Source of the DNA: CAMDPA01 sp963825625
Lineage (GTDB): Bacteria; Pseudomonadota; Alphaproteobacteria; Rhizobiales; Hyphomicrobiaceae
Length of the DNA stretch: 64,000 nucleotides
Direction: 5' to 3'
Assembly (NCBI GenBank): GCA_963825625.1
Contig: CAWGUF010000015.1
Coordinates: forward strand, 29,082 to 93,081
The translations under genes and the position numbers were made by a program. Below, piece after piece: positions 17,954 to 26,610 of this stretch. Each line of letters begins with the position of its first letter. The first letter of the stretch is position 1. The notes beneath the pieces are model-generated. The model was not told the DNA's origin and did no database searches. It worked only from the letters and a program-made list of their open reading frames with translations.

Positions 17954-18484
17954 CTATTTGGGGGCCAGCACCATCACCATCTGGCGACCCTCGAAGCGAG
18001 GCTCGCTTTCGACCTTGGCGATTTCGTCGGTATCGGCCTTGACACGTCTCAGCACATCCATGCCGAGAGACTGGTGCGCCATCTCGCGGCCGCGGAACCG
18101 GAGGGTCACCTTCACCTTGTCGCCTTCTTCGAAGAATTGCCGGATCGAGCGCATTTTGACGTCGTAGTCGTGATCGTCGATGTTCGGGCGCATCTTGATC
18201 TCTTTGACCTCGACGACCTTCTGCCTCTTGCGCGCCTCAGCCGCCTTCTTCTGCTCCTGATACTTGTATTTACCGAAATCAAGAATCTTGCAGACTGGCG
18301 GCTCGACATGGGGCGAAATCTCGACAAGGTCGAGACCTGCCTGGGTTGCCCGCTCCTGCGCGTCCGCGCGGCTGACAACGCCGATATTCTCGCCATTTTC
18401 GTCGATCAGCCGGACTTCCCGGACCCGGATCTGGTCGTTGATCCTCGGGCCGGTGGGCTCTCGCTCCGGCATACCCCTTGCCAT
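17954..18484 (-). CDS. infC: Translation initiation factor IF-3 (176 aa)
   Basis: Binds the 30S subunit and checks initiator tRNA/start codon pairing. Both domains are complete. The N-domain includes GPRINDQIRVREVRLIDENG and GLDLVEISPHVEPPVCKILD then FGKYKYQEQKK. The C-domain includes VKEIKMRPNIDDHDYDVK, FFEEGDKVKVTLRFRGREM and EGRQMVMVLAPK. The expected downstream rpmI-rplT genes are absent; palindromes and a secretion operon follow instead, so infC is outside its usual cluster. The start is ATG at 18,484; infC commonly uses rare starts, but none is evident here. Confidence 0.96.
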   Translation of the reverse strand: MARGMPEREPTGPRINDQIRVREVRLIDENGENIGVVSRADAQERATQAGLDLVEISPHVEPPVCKILDFGKYKYQEQKKAAEARKRQKVVEVKEIKMRPNIDDHDYDVKMRSIRQFFEEGDKVKVTLRFRGREMAHQSLGMDVLRRVKADTDEIAKVESEPRFEGRQMVMVLAPK

Positions 18485-18689
18485 TGGTCTACGGATGTTG
18501 CGCCTCCTATCGTTGTTTCAATGCGATTGCAGCGGTTGTTGCCTGACACAAGTCGACGCCAAGACTTTGCGCCGACTGCGGACCGCTGGCACCAGAAATT
18601 GTGCCGATGCCGCGCGGCTGTCGAAGAATTGTGGCCTGGGCCGATGCGTGTCAAGCCGGATTCGCCAAGTGAAGCGGCGGTGATTGCGG

Positions 18690-19910
18690 TTATCCCTGGC
18701 TGCGCGTTACCGCCGCAACCGAGGCACTGGATGGCACGAGTTGGTCATACACCGCGAGCGTGGCCTCTTTCATCGACCGCAGCGTGAAGCGGTTGCGCAT
18801 GTCTGCGACGGCACGCATTGCCATGGCGGCACGCTCCTCGGCTGACAGCGCAAGGGCTGGGCCAAGGCGGCCGGCGAGCCCGTCTGCTGTCGGAGCCGCC
18901 AGCCAGCCGGTGATACGATCGGAGGCGACCGCGGGCTCGGCGAGCACTGTCTCAGGAGGCGCTCCGAGATTGGTGGCGATCACCGGACAGCCAACCGCCA
19001 GGGCCTCGGCTGCGGCCCGGCCGAAGGCTTCCGGCTCAATGGAGGCGACGATTGTGACGTGCGCGGCGGCGTAGGCGGCAGCGATATCCTCGACGTGACC
19101 TGGCAAGCGGATCCGATCGGCGATCCCGCGCCGCTCGGCCAGATCCTGGAGAGAGCGGCGGTAGTCGTCACGGCCCTGCGCATCGCCGGCCATGACCAGG
19201 ACACCGCGCCCAAGCAGACCCGCCCTGGCCAGACTTGCAACAGCCTCGATCAGAATGGCCTGCCCCTTCCAGGCCGTCAGCCGCGCGGCATGCAAGATCA
19301 CCAGGTCGTCGGCGTCGACGTTCCAGCTTCGGCGCATTGCGTCCATCCGGGTGCGAGAGATCGCATCGGGCGAAAAGCGCTCCAGGTCGACGCCGCGCGG
19401 TATGACCGCGATGCGCTCGACTGGGGTTCCGTAGCGCGCGCGGATGAGACGGGCGGTATATTCGGAATTGGCGATGACGACATCGCCGCGCGCCATCACG
19501 CTATTGTAGGCCCGCTTCAAGGGGCCCTTCTCGCCATAAGCGCCGTGATATGTGGTCACGAAGGGACGGCGGGTGCGGCGCGCGGCAATGAGTGCGCTCC
19601 AGGCCGGGGCACGACTTCGGGCATGCAGGAGAGATACGTTCTCCTGTCGCACGAGAGACGCCAGCCGCTCCGCATTGCGCCATATCACGAACGGGTTCTT
19701 GCTGCCCGCCGGGAGCGTCACCAATTCGCCGCCGGCCGCCGTGATGCGACCTGCCATGCGGCCGCCCTCGGTGACGACGATGGCGCGGCCACCAGAGGCG
19801 ACCACGGCCTCGGTAATCTCGATGGTGGCAAGCTCGGCGCCACCGGTATCGAGCCGCGGAATGATCTGCAATATGGTAAGGCGATGACCCGACACGATGC
19901 TCGGTCCCAT
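18690..19910 (-). CDS. Glycosyltransferase, GT4 family (406 aa)
   Basis: Retaining GT-B glycosyltransferase. The N-terminal domain opens with LTILQIIPRLDTGGAELATI, the classical GT4 acceptor loop. VIANSEYTARLIRARYG and VIPRGVDLERFSP mark the domain boundary. The donor-binding part carries PEAFGRAAAEALAVGCPVIA, the E-x7-E motif, with both Glu visible. Cytoplasmic or membrane-peripheral; likely substrate is a lipid-linked or surface saccharide. It is divergent from the alpha/beta hydrolase gene with only 29 bases between starts, so promoters must overlap. Confidence 0.9.
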   Translation of the reverse strand: MGPSIVSGHRLTILQIIPRLDTGGAELATIEITEAVVASGGRAIVVTEGGRMAGRITAAGGELVTLPAGSKNPFVIWRNAERLASLVRQENVSLLHARSRAPAWSALIAARRTRRPFVTTYHGAYGEKGPLKRAYNSVMARGDVVIANSEYTARLIRARYGTPVERIAVIPRGVDLERFSPDAISRTRMDAMRRSWNVDADDLVILHAARLTAWKGQAILIEAVASLARAGLLGRGVLVMAGDAQGRDDYRRSLQDLAERRGIADRIRLPGHVEDIAAAYAAAHVTIVASIEPEAFGRAAAEALAVGCPVIATNLGAPPETVLAEPAVASDRITGWLAAPTADGLAGRLGPALALSAEERAAMAMRAVADMRNRFTLRSMKEATLAVYDQLVPSSASVAAVTRSQG

Positions 19911-19939
19911 GGGGCTGTAGAGAAGGATGAGGCAATAGT

Positions 19940-20719
19940 ATGCCCGGCACCTCGCCGCAATTCCTCGACGTTGCCACAGGCGCGGCCCGCAGACGCATCG
20001 CCACCATAGCGCAGCCTGGCGCGGCGCCCGGCCTCGTCTGGCTGCAGGGTTTCAAGTCGGAGATGGTGTCGACCAAGGCAGCAGCACTGGCCGAGTGGGC
20101 AGAGGCACGCGGCGTCGCGCTCGTCAGATTCGATTATTCCGGCCACGGCCAATCCAGCGGCCAGTTCGAGGACGGGACGCTGGGGCGTTGGCTGGAAGAG
20201 GCGCGGGACGTCTTCGAGCGGTTGACGACAGGGCCGCAGGTGTTGATCGGGTCGAGCATGGGCGGAGACATCGCGTTACTGCTGCTCAGGCGCCTGATGG
20301 CGGAGCACCCGGCCGCGGCAGCCCGCATCAAGGCCCTGGTCCTCATCGCGCCGGCCTGGGACATGACCGAGGAGCTGATGTGGAAGCGGTTTCCGCCGGA
20401 CGTCAGACGCCAGCTCGAGGCAAAGGGTGTCTGGCTCAGGCCGTCGCAGTACGGTGATCCCTATCCGATCACGCGCGGCCTGATCGAGGATGGCCGGCGA
20501 CATCTGCTTTCGCGGCGTCCCTGGGACCCGGGCCGGCCGGTTACGATCGTGCATGGCCGTCTCGATCCGGATGTTCCGTTTTCGCATTCTGAGGATCTGG
20601 TAGGCTTCCTGCGCGGTGGCCGCGCGCGGCTGGTGGAGGTGCGGGATGGCGAGCACCGGCTATCGCGCGAACAGGACATCCGGCTACTGTTGGAGCTGAT
20701 CGAACAGGCACGGGTGTGA
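19940..20719 (+). CDS. Alpha/beta hydrolase (259 aa)
   Basis: Serine hydrolase of the small carboxylesterase/thioesterase-like type. The nucleophile motif is GSSMGG (about residue 109); oxyanion strand LVWLQGFKSEM is followed by VRFDYSGHGQSSG. The acid is likely the Asp in HGRLDPDVPF, and the His lies in GEHRLSREQD. No signal peptide. The stop codon is two bases before the ATG of the following CocE-type hydrolase, so the two are surely co-transcribed and probably translationally coupled. Confidence 0.88.
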   Translation: MPGTSPQFLDVATGAARRRIATIAQPGAAPGLVWLQGFKSEMVSTKAAALAEWAEARGVALVRFDYSGHGQSSGQFEDGTLGRWLEEARDVFERLTTGPQVLIGSSMGGDIALLLLRRLMAEHPAAAARIKALVLIAPAWDMTEELMWKRFPPDVRRQLEAKGVWLRPSQYGDPYPITRGLIEDGRRHLLSRRPWDPGRPVTIVHGRLDPDVPFSHSEDLVGFLRGGRARLVEVRDGEHRLSREQDIRLLLELIEQARV

Positions 20720-20721
20720 GG

Positions 20722-22426
20722 ATGGGCGCGGACAACGACAACATGACCGTCGACGATATGATCGTCGAGAAGGACGTCGCGCTGCCGGTGGGCGACGGAC
20801 ATGTGCTGCGCGCCAATGTGTTCCGTCCACCCGGTGATGGTCCCTGGCCGGTGCTGATGGCGCTCGGCATCTACGGCAAGGACGTGCACTTCGCCGATGG
20901 ACATGCGGCGCAGTGGAAGGCGCTGAAAGCGATCCATCCCGATCTGGACCAGAACGGCTCGAGCGGGCGCTGGCTGAGATACGAGCAGATCGACCCGGAG
21001 CGGTGGGTTCCGGAGGGATATGTGGTGATTGCCGTCGACGGGCGCGGCTCGGGGGCTTCGCCAGGATATCTCGATCCGCTCAGCCCGCGCGAGACGCTGG
21101 ACTACTGCGACGCCATCGAGTGGGCCGCCCGACAACCCTGGTCTACCGGCCGTGTCGGGCTGATCGGCATCTCCTACCTGGCGATGAAGCAATGGCAGGT
21201 GGCAGCGCTGCAGCCGCCGCATCTGGCTGCAATCGTGCCGTGGGAAGGCAACTCGGACGTCTACCGTGAATGGAGCCATCATGGCGGCATCTTCGGCAAC
21301 ACATTTCCAACCGCCTGGATGCCGCGACAGGTACTACCAAATCAGCACGGCAATGGACGTGGCGGGCGGGTGGACCGTGACACGGGCAAGCCGCTGAATG
21401 GGCCACCGCTTTCCGACGAACTTCTGGCCGGCAATCGGGCCCCGCATGACGACGATCTATTGCGGCATCCGCTCGACGACAGCTGGTACCGGCAGCGCAC
21501 GGCCGACTTCTCGCGCATCACGGCGCCGCTTCTGTCTGCCGGCAACTGGGGCGGCGTCGGGCTGCATCTGCGCGGCAACATCGAGGGCTGGCAACAGGCT
21601 GGCAGCGCGTCGAAATGGCTATCGCTGCATATCGGTACGCACTTCGAAAGCTTCTACCTACCGCAATACGTCGAAATGCAGCGCAGGTTTCTCGACAGGT
21701 TCGTGAAAGGCATCGACAACGGTTGGGATGAAACACCGCCGATCCGGCTCGAGGTTCGGCGACCCGACGGGGCCAGTGTTCGGTTCGAGTACGAATGGCC
21801 ACTGGCGCGCACGCAATGGACGAAACATTTCCTGGACGCGGCAGGATCGAGCCTGCGTACCGACAAGCCGGAGGCAGCGGCCGAGGCAAGCTACGAGGCG
21901 CTTGGACCGGGCGTCGACTTCACGACACCAACCTATGCGGAGGAGACCGAGTACACCGGCCCGATGATGGCGCGGCTGTGGATCATCTCCTCCACCACAG
22001 ATATGGACATCTTTGCCACGTTACGCCTGTTCGATGCTGCCGGCGAAGAGGTGATCTTCGTCGGCGCCAGCGAGAAGGTGCCGGTCTCGCGCGGCTGGCT
22101 ACGCGCCTCCCATCGCAGGCTCGACGCAGGGAAATCCACGTTCTGTCGGCCCTGGCACAGGCATACCGATGTCGAGAAGCTGGTGCCTGGCGAGGCGTAC
22201 GAGGTGGAGGTCGAGATCTGGCCAACCAGCATAGTGGTTCCGAAAGGCTACCGGCTGGTGCTCACGATCGCCGGCAGGGACTTCGAATTTCCAGGCATTT
22301 CCGGCCGTATGCTGCACGATCATCCAGCGGACAGGCCAGCGGCCGAGTTCGGTGGACGCAACACGATTTCTGACCGGCGGCGCGACCGCATCCTACCTGT
22401 TGTTGCCACGCATTCCGGCGGCCTGA
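20722..22426 (+). CDS. CocE/NonD-family hydrolase (X-Pro dipeptidyl-peptidase fold), frameshift near 3' end
   Basis: Serine esterase/peptidase of the CocE type. The N-terminal domain has LPVGDGHVLRANVFRP, GYVVIAVDGRGSGASPGYL and nucleophile elbow IGISYLAM (here GISYLA). A C-terminal jelly-roll domain includes MMARLWIISSTTDMDIFATL, EVEIWPTSIVVPKGYRLVLT and ISGRMLHDHPADRP. The frame is lost at 22,366-22,369, where one extra T in GATTT shifts it. Removing it gives NTILTGGATASYLLLPRI and a stop at 22,426, the normal family ending. Without repair the frame reads on to 22,527 with unrelated residues. Co-operonic with the preceding alpha/beta hydrolase. Confidence 0.88.
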
Positions 22427-22580
22427 CGGCGCAAGGAGGTTGCGGATCTCCCTTGCAACGGTGCGCGGTAGCGGCGGTACGATTGTCGATCGGTACGGGC
22501 TGTGCAATCCTGACCTCAAACGATTGAGCGTCGCGGGCGCACGCCTGGCGGCGACTGATACAGCAAGGAGGTCGCCCAGC

Positions 22581-23597
22581 ATGAAACACCATTCCACATC
22601 TTCGGAGAGTAGCGAAGCCGCAGTCCCGGTCGTCGACATCTCGGCGTATTTCAGCGGCTCAGCCGCGGAGAAGCAGCGGATCGCCGAGCAGATCGACGAA
22701 GCATGGCGAACGGTCGGCTTCCTGGTCATCTCCGGTCATGGCGTGCCGGACGACCTGATCGAGCGGGCGCATCGGGTTTCACGCGCATTCTACGACCTGC
22801 CGGAAGACGCCAAGCGGAAATACTCGACGAGCCCGGAGGTCTACCGCGGCTTCCATGCCATGGGGGGACTGTCTGCCGGCTTCGCCTACGACGACCGCAT
22901 GACCGCACCGGACTATCGCGAGATGTACACGATGTCGCGCGAGGAGATCGACTGGTCGGACCCCTACTACGACAGCGAGGCGGGACGACGCGTCTTCCAG
23001 CCCAACGTCTGGCCGGCAGAGGTGCCAGAGTTCAAGGCGGTGTGGACTGAATACTACAAGGCGATGGACAAGCTGGCGCACGCGCTGATGCACTTGTTCG
23101 CGCTGGCGCTCAAGATGCCGGAGGGCTGGTTCGACGACAAGATCGACAAACACATGACGGTTATGGCGGTCACCAACTATCCCGACCAGATGGCAGAGCC
23201 GACAGAGGACCAGTTGCGCTGCGGTGCGCATACGGACTATGGCTGCCTGACCATCCTCAAGACGGAGGACAAGCCCGGTGGCCTTGAGGTCATGGCCAAG
23301 GATGGCACATGGCGTCCGGTACCGATGATCCCGGGCACCTTCATCATCAACCTCGGCGACCTGATGGCGCGCTGGAGCAACGACCGCTGGGTGTCGAACC
23401 TGCACCGGGTCGTCAATCCACCGCGCGACAAGGCGCTTGGCTCGCGCCGGCAGTCGCTGATCTACTTCTTCCACCCGAACTATGATGCCGAGATCGAGTG
23501 TCTGCCGACCTGCGAGGGCGAAACAGGACCGAAGTACAAACCAACGCGGACGCGGGAGTACCTGCTGTCGAAGATCATGAAACTGCAGGACGTGTAG
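22581..23597 (+). CDS. 2-oxoglutarate/Fe(II) dioxygenase, isopenicillin-N-synthase-like (338 aa)
   Basis: Non-haem iron oxygenase. The N-terminal DIOX_N region has VPVVDISAYF and GFLVISGHGVPDDLIE. The jelly-roll core has the facial triad: His and Asp in CGAHTDYGCLTIL, and the second His in VSNLHRVVNP. The 2-oxoglutarate-binding Arg and Ser lie in SRRQSLIYFF. AAGGAGG about ten bases upstream supports the ATG at 22,581. Substrate unknown; similar proteins act on small molecules or gibberellin-like acids, so no function is claimed beyond the reaction class. Confidence 0.9.
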   Translation: MKHHSTSSESSEAAVPVVDISAYFSGSAAEKQRIAEQIDEAWRTVGFLVISGHGVPDDLIERAHRVSRAFYDLPEDAKRKYSTSPEVYRGFHAMGGLSAGFAYDDRMTAPDYREMYTMSREEIDWSDPYYDSEAGRRVFQPNVWPAEVPEFKAVWTEYYKAMDKLAHALMHLFALALKMPEGWFDDKIDKHMTVMAVTNYPDQMAEPTEDQLRCGAHTDYGCLTILKTEDKPGGLEVMAKDGTWRPVPMIPGTFIINLGDLMARWSNDRWVSNLHRVVNPPRDKALGSRRQSLIYFFHPNYDAEIECLPTCEGETGPKYKPTRTREYLLSKIMKLQDV

Positions 23598-23646
23598 CAC
23601 CACGGCGGCACCGGACATTGGCGTCCGGCACCGCCGCGCTGCATAC

Positions 23647-24372
23647 TCAATTGGGCTGGAAGATGCCGCTGAAGGCACCGGCTGGCGCCGCGGTGCCGCC
23701 GCCCTGCGTACCCGGCCAGACGAGACCGCCGGATTGCGGGGCGCTGCCCTGGAAGGCGTAGGTCGGTTGCGCGCTGGCCAAAGCACCTGGACGGTACTGC
23801 TGCCAGGTTGCGGTCACCTTGGTGCCGACACCAACGTTATTGTATAGCTCCGCAACATGGGCGTTGTGCATGCGGATGCAGCCCTTCGACACGTTCTGGC
23901 CGATCGTCCACGGCGCATCGGTGCCATGGATGCGGTAAAGCGTGCTGCCGAGATAAAGCGCGCGATTGCCGAGCGGATTTTGCGGGTGGCCGCCGGGCAC
24001 GAAATCAGGAAGCTTCGGATTCTCGCGTCGCATCTCCGGCGTCGGCGTCCAGGTCGGATTGACCTTCTTCTGGCTGACGGCAAGCGTGCCGGACCAGCGG
24101 CTCTGCGGGCGGGGCACGGCGATCGGATAGCTGACGGCCTGGCCGCGGGCGGTGACGTGATAGAGACGCCGATCGCCGAAGCTGACGACGATTTGTCCAG
24201 GTGCGTAGCTTGCCGGGAAGGATACGGTCTGGCGGCCGGACGGCGTGCCCGGCTGCTCGGAAGAGAAGAGGCCGCTGAACAACTGTGCGCTGGCTGGAGT
24301 TGCGGCGGCAAATGCCGTCGTGACGACGGCGAGCAGGAACGCGGATACAGAGTTTCGGTACGACATACTCAC
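23647..24372 (-). CDS. L,D-transpeptidase, YkuD family (241 aa)
   Basis: Periplasmic peptidoglycan crosslinking or lipoprotein-anchoring enzyme. A signal peptide (FLLAVVTTAFAAATPASAQ) is followed by a short linker and the YkuD domain. The domain starts at GQIVVSFGDRRLYHV. Its catalytic motif is seen as IHGTDAPWTIGQNVSKGCIR, with His, Ser and Cys all present. The C-terminal ~35 residues are Gly/Pro/Gln-rich without a fold. ATG at 24,372, with an alternative two codons in. Confidence 0.93.
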   Translation of the reverse strand: MSMSYRNSVSAFLLAVVTTAFAAATPASAQLFSGLFSSEQPGTPSGRQTVSFPASYAPGQIVVSFGDRRLYHVTARGQAVSYPIAVPRPQSRWSGTLAVSQKKVNPTWTPTPEMRRENPKLPDFVPGGHPQNPLGNRALYLGSTLYRIHGTDAPWTIGQNVSKGCIRMHNAHVAELYNNVGVGTKVTATWQQYRPGALASAQPTYAFQGSAPQSGGLVWPGTQGGGTAAPAGAFSGIFQPN

Positions 24373-24561
24373 CCCTTGGCCGGGACTGGCTGGCAGCCAC
24401 CGGAACGCTTGAACTAAACGGGTTGGTATCGGTCGTGCGCAACGTGCAACCTGCCCGCTCGCCTCGACCGCCCGGGAGCAGACTCACCGCAACGAGGTTA
24501 ATGAACCGCTAACGGCGTTTCAATCGCCCGTGCACGTGTTCGTGAGGAGGCGCGTGCAGCC

Positions 24562-25575
24562 TCATCCGTCCCGCACGACCCGCCGCTTCAGCGGCAGCAG
24601 CTGCCAGCCGAAGCGGTCGGCGACCAGCCCCCACAGGCCCTGCGGCGCAAACAGCATGACGACGATGGCGATGGTGCCGAGCATCATCAGATAAATCGTG
24701 CCGAGGTCGGCGAAAGCCTGTCGCAGCACGAAGAATACGATTGCCCCGATGATCGGTCCCTCGACGCGACCGATGCCGCCGATGACTACGATGAAGATGA
24801 CGAACGCGGTCCAATCGTTGACGCTGAACGCAGTATCCGGCGAGATGCGGATCTTCTGCAAAAAGATCAGTGCACCGGCGAGGCCGGTTCCGAATGCCGT
24901 CACGACGTATACGATGAGCTTGACGCGGCCGACGTTGACGCCGGACGACCGGGCCGCGCCCTCGTTGTCGCGGATGGCGGTGAGCGCCAGTCCATAGCCG
25001 GAGCGCAGGAGCCAGAAGATGAGCCCCATCACGGTGACGACAAGCGCAAGAGAGAGCCAATAGATGAGGAACTCGCGCTCCTGGCGCGAGGGTGCCAGCG
25101 AAAGCACGATGCCGACCGGCAGACTGACGCCAGAGCCGCCGCCGAGGGCGGAGATCTGTGCGGCAACGAGACGGAAGGCCTCTGCGACCACCCAGGTTCC
25201 GATCGCGAAATAGTGGCCGCGCAGGCGGAATATCAACGCTGCGACCGGTATCGAGATCGCCGCGGAGACGACACCTGCGAGCAGGATGGCGGGGAGTGGA
25301 TGAATGCCGCCCAGCATCGCAAAGGCGAACATCACATAGGCGCCTAGCCCGACATAGGCCTGCTGGCCGACGGATACGAGACCGGCGTAGCCCGCCAGCA
25401 GGTTCCAGAGGCTGGCCAGTGCGATATAGGCGAAGACCTCCGACAACAGACGCAGGTCTGACCGATCCGCCCATACGGGCGCCATCGCCAGTACGACCAG
25501 GAGAATGCCAGCGCCTGCCAGGCCGTAGGTGCTGGACGTCGAGCCGTGCTCCACTCTCGCAGCATTTGTGCTCAT
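24562..25575 (-). CDS. livM: Branched-chain amino acid ABC transporter permease, LivM type (337 aa)
   Basis: Inner-membrane permease with many helices. Diagnostic stretches are NLLAGYAGLVSVGQQAYVGL, the family's G-Q-x-A/F motif, and the EAA-like loop ALTAIRDNEGAARSSGVNVG. A final helix before the C-terminal tail reads LMMLGTIAIVVMLFAPQGLW. The ATG overlaps the LivH stop (ATGA at 25,572-25,575), so translation is coupled. The window contains no livG/livF ATPases or periplasmic binding protein beside it. Confidence 0.92.
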   Translation of the reverse strand: MSTNAARVEHGSTSSTYGLAGAGILLVVLAMAPVWADRSDLRLLSEVFAYIALASLWNLLAGYAGLVSVGQQAYVGLGAYVMFAFAMLGGIHPLPAILLAGVVSAAISIPVAALIFRLRGHYFAIGTWVVAEAFRLVAAQISALGGGSGVSLPVGIVLSLAPSRQEREFLIYWLSLALVVTVMGLIFWLLRSGYGLALTAIRDNEGAARSSGVNVGRVKLIVYVVTAFGTGLAGALIFLQKIRISPDTAFSVNDWTAFVIFIVVIGGIGRVEGPIIGAIVFFVLRQAFADLGTIYLMMLGTIAIVVMLFAPQGLWGLVADRFGWQLLPLKRRVVRDG

Positions 25576-26441
25576 CCCTGGACCTTCGGAAACAGGCCTT
25601 CAGGCCGCACGGCAAGAACGACCAGAAATGCCAGATGGCCGGCAAGCAGCTGCCAGCCGGGGTCGAGCTTGGCACCGATCGTCTGCGCCACACCGAGGAT
25701 GATGCCGCCGACGAGCGTGCCCCACATGCTGCCGAGCCCGCCGATAATCACTGCCTCGAAGCCGAAGATCAGGCGCGCTGGACCAAGCGAGGGATCAAAA
25801 TTGGCGCGTACCGCCAGCAGTACGCCGGCAATCGCCACAACCGCCAAAGACAGTGCCATTGCCAGCGAAAACACGTGCGCAATATCTATGCCCATGAGCT
25901 GCGCTACCTCAGGGTCATCGGAGGTTGCACGGAATGCCCGGCCCGTTGCCGTGGCATAGAAGACGTGCTGCAAGGCGGCGATGACTGCGATCGCCAAGAC
26001 CAGCTGCAGCAGCGGCAGAATACCGATGGCGATCCCGTCGACAACCGTGAAGCTGGCGATCTCTATCGCGCCGGCATCGAGCTTGCGGCTGTCGGCGGTG
26101 AATGCCTCCAGCAGCCCGTTCTGGATGATCACCGAAAGGCCAAAGGTGACCAGCAGCGGCGGCAGGAGGTCGGGTCCCAACGTGCGGTTCAAGATGCCGC
26201 GCTGCAGCGCATAGCCGATCGCGGCCATGATCGGCACCACCACGATGATGGAAAGCAGCGGGTTGAGGCCGGAGCCGCCGACAACGACCAGCGCCGCGTA
26301 GGCTGCGAAAATGATGAGGTCGCCGTGCGCGATGTTGACGAGGCGCATGACGCCGAAAATGAGCGCCAGCCCCGCGGCAAAAATGGCATAGAGCCCGCCA
26401 AGCAGTACGCCCTGCAGGATCGTGTTCAGCCATTCGATCAT
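25572..26441 (-). CDS. livH: Branched-chain amino acid ABC transporter permease, LivH type (289 aa)
   Basis: First gene of the livH-livM pair. It starts EWLNTILQGVLLGGLYAIFA and carries RLVNIAHGDLIIFAAYAALV, the LivH signature. The cytoplasmic loop FRATSDDPEVAQLMGIDIA and GGLGSMWGTLVGGIILGVAQ are also typical. The substrate is not necessarily Leu/Ile/Val: such pairs are also used for urea, amides and aromatic acids, and the binding protein that would tell is missing. It is divergent from the ABC-F gene. Confidence 0.92.
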   Translation of the reverse strand: MIEWLNTILQGVLLGGLYAIFAAGLALIFGVMRLVNIAHGDLIIFAAYAALVVVGGSGLNPLLSIIVVVPIMAAIGYALQRGILNRTLGPDLLPPLLVTFGLSVIIQNGLLEAFTADSRKLDAGAIEIASFTVVDGIAIGILPLLQLVLAIAVIAALQHVFYATATGRAFRATSDDPEVAQLMGIDIAHVFSLAMALSLAVVAIAGVLLAVRANFDPSLGPARLIFGFEAVIIGGLGSMWGTLVGGIILGVAQTIGAKLDPGWQLLAGHLAFLVVLAVRPEGLFPKVQG

Positions 26442-26610
26442 GGCGCCATCCCGAGGGGCCCCCTGTTGTCCGCCAGTGATTGAATAGGCCGATCCTTCCG
26501 GCGAGGCAAATATCGCCGGCGAATCGATGGCAAGAGCGCGGTCGCAGCAAAGCCTCCGTTGCGTTCACCTGGCATTTCGCCTATTCGCGCCAGTACGGAG
26601 GCGACATTGC

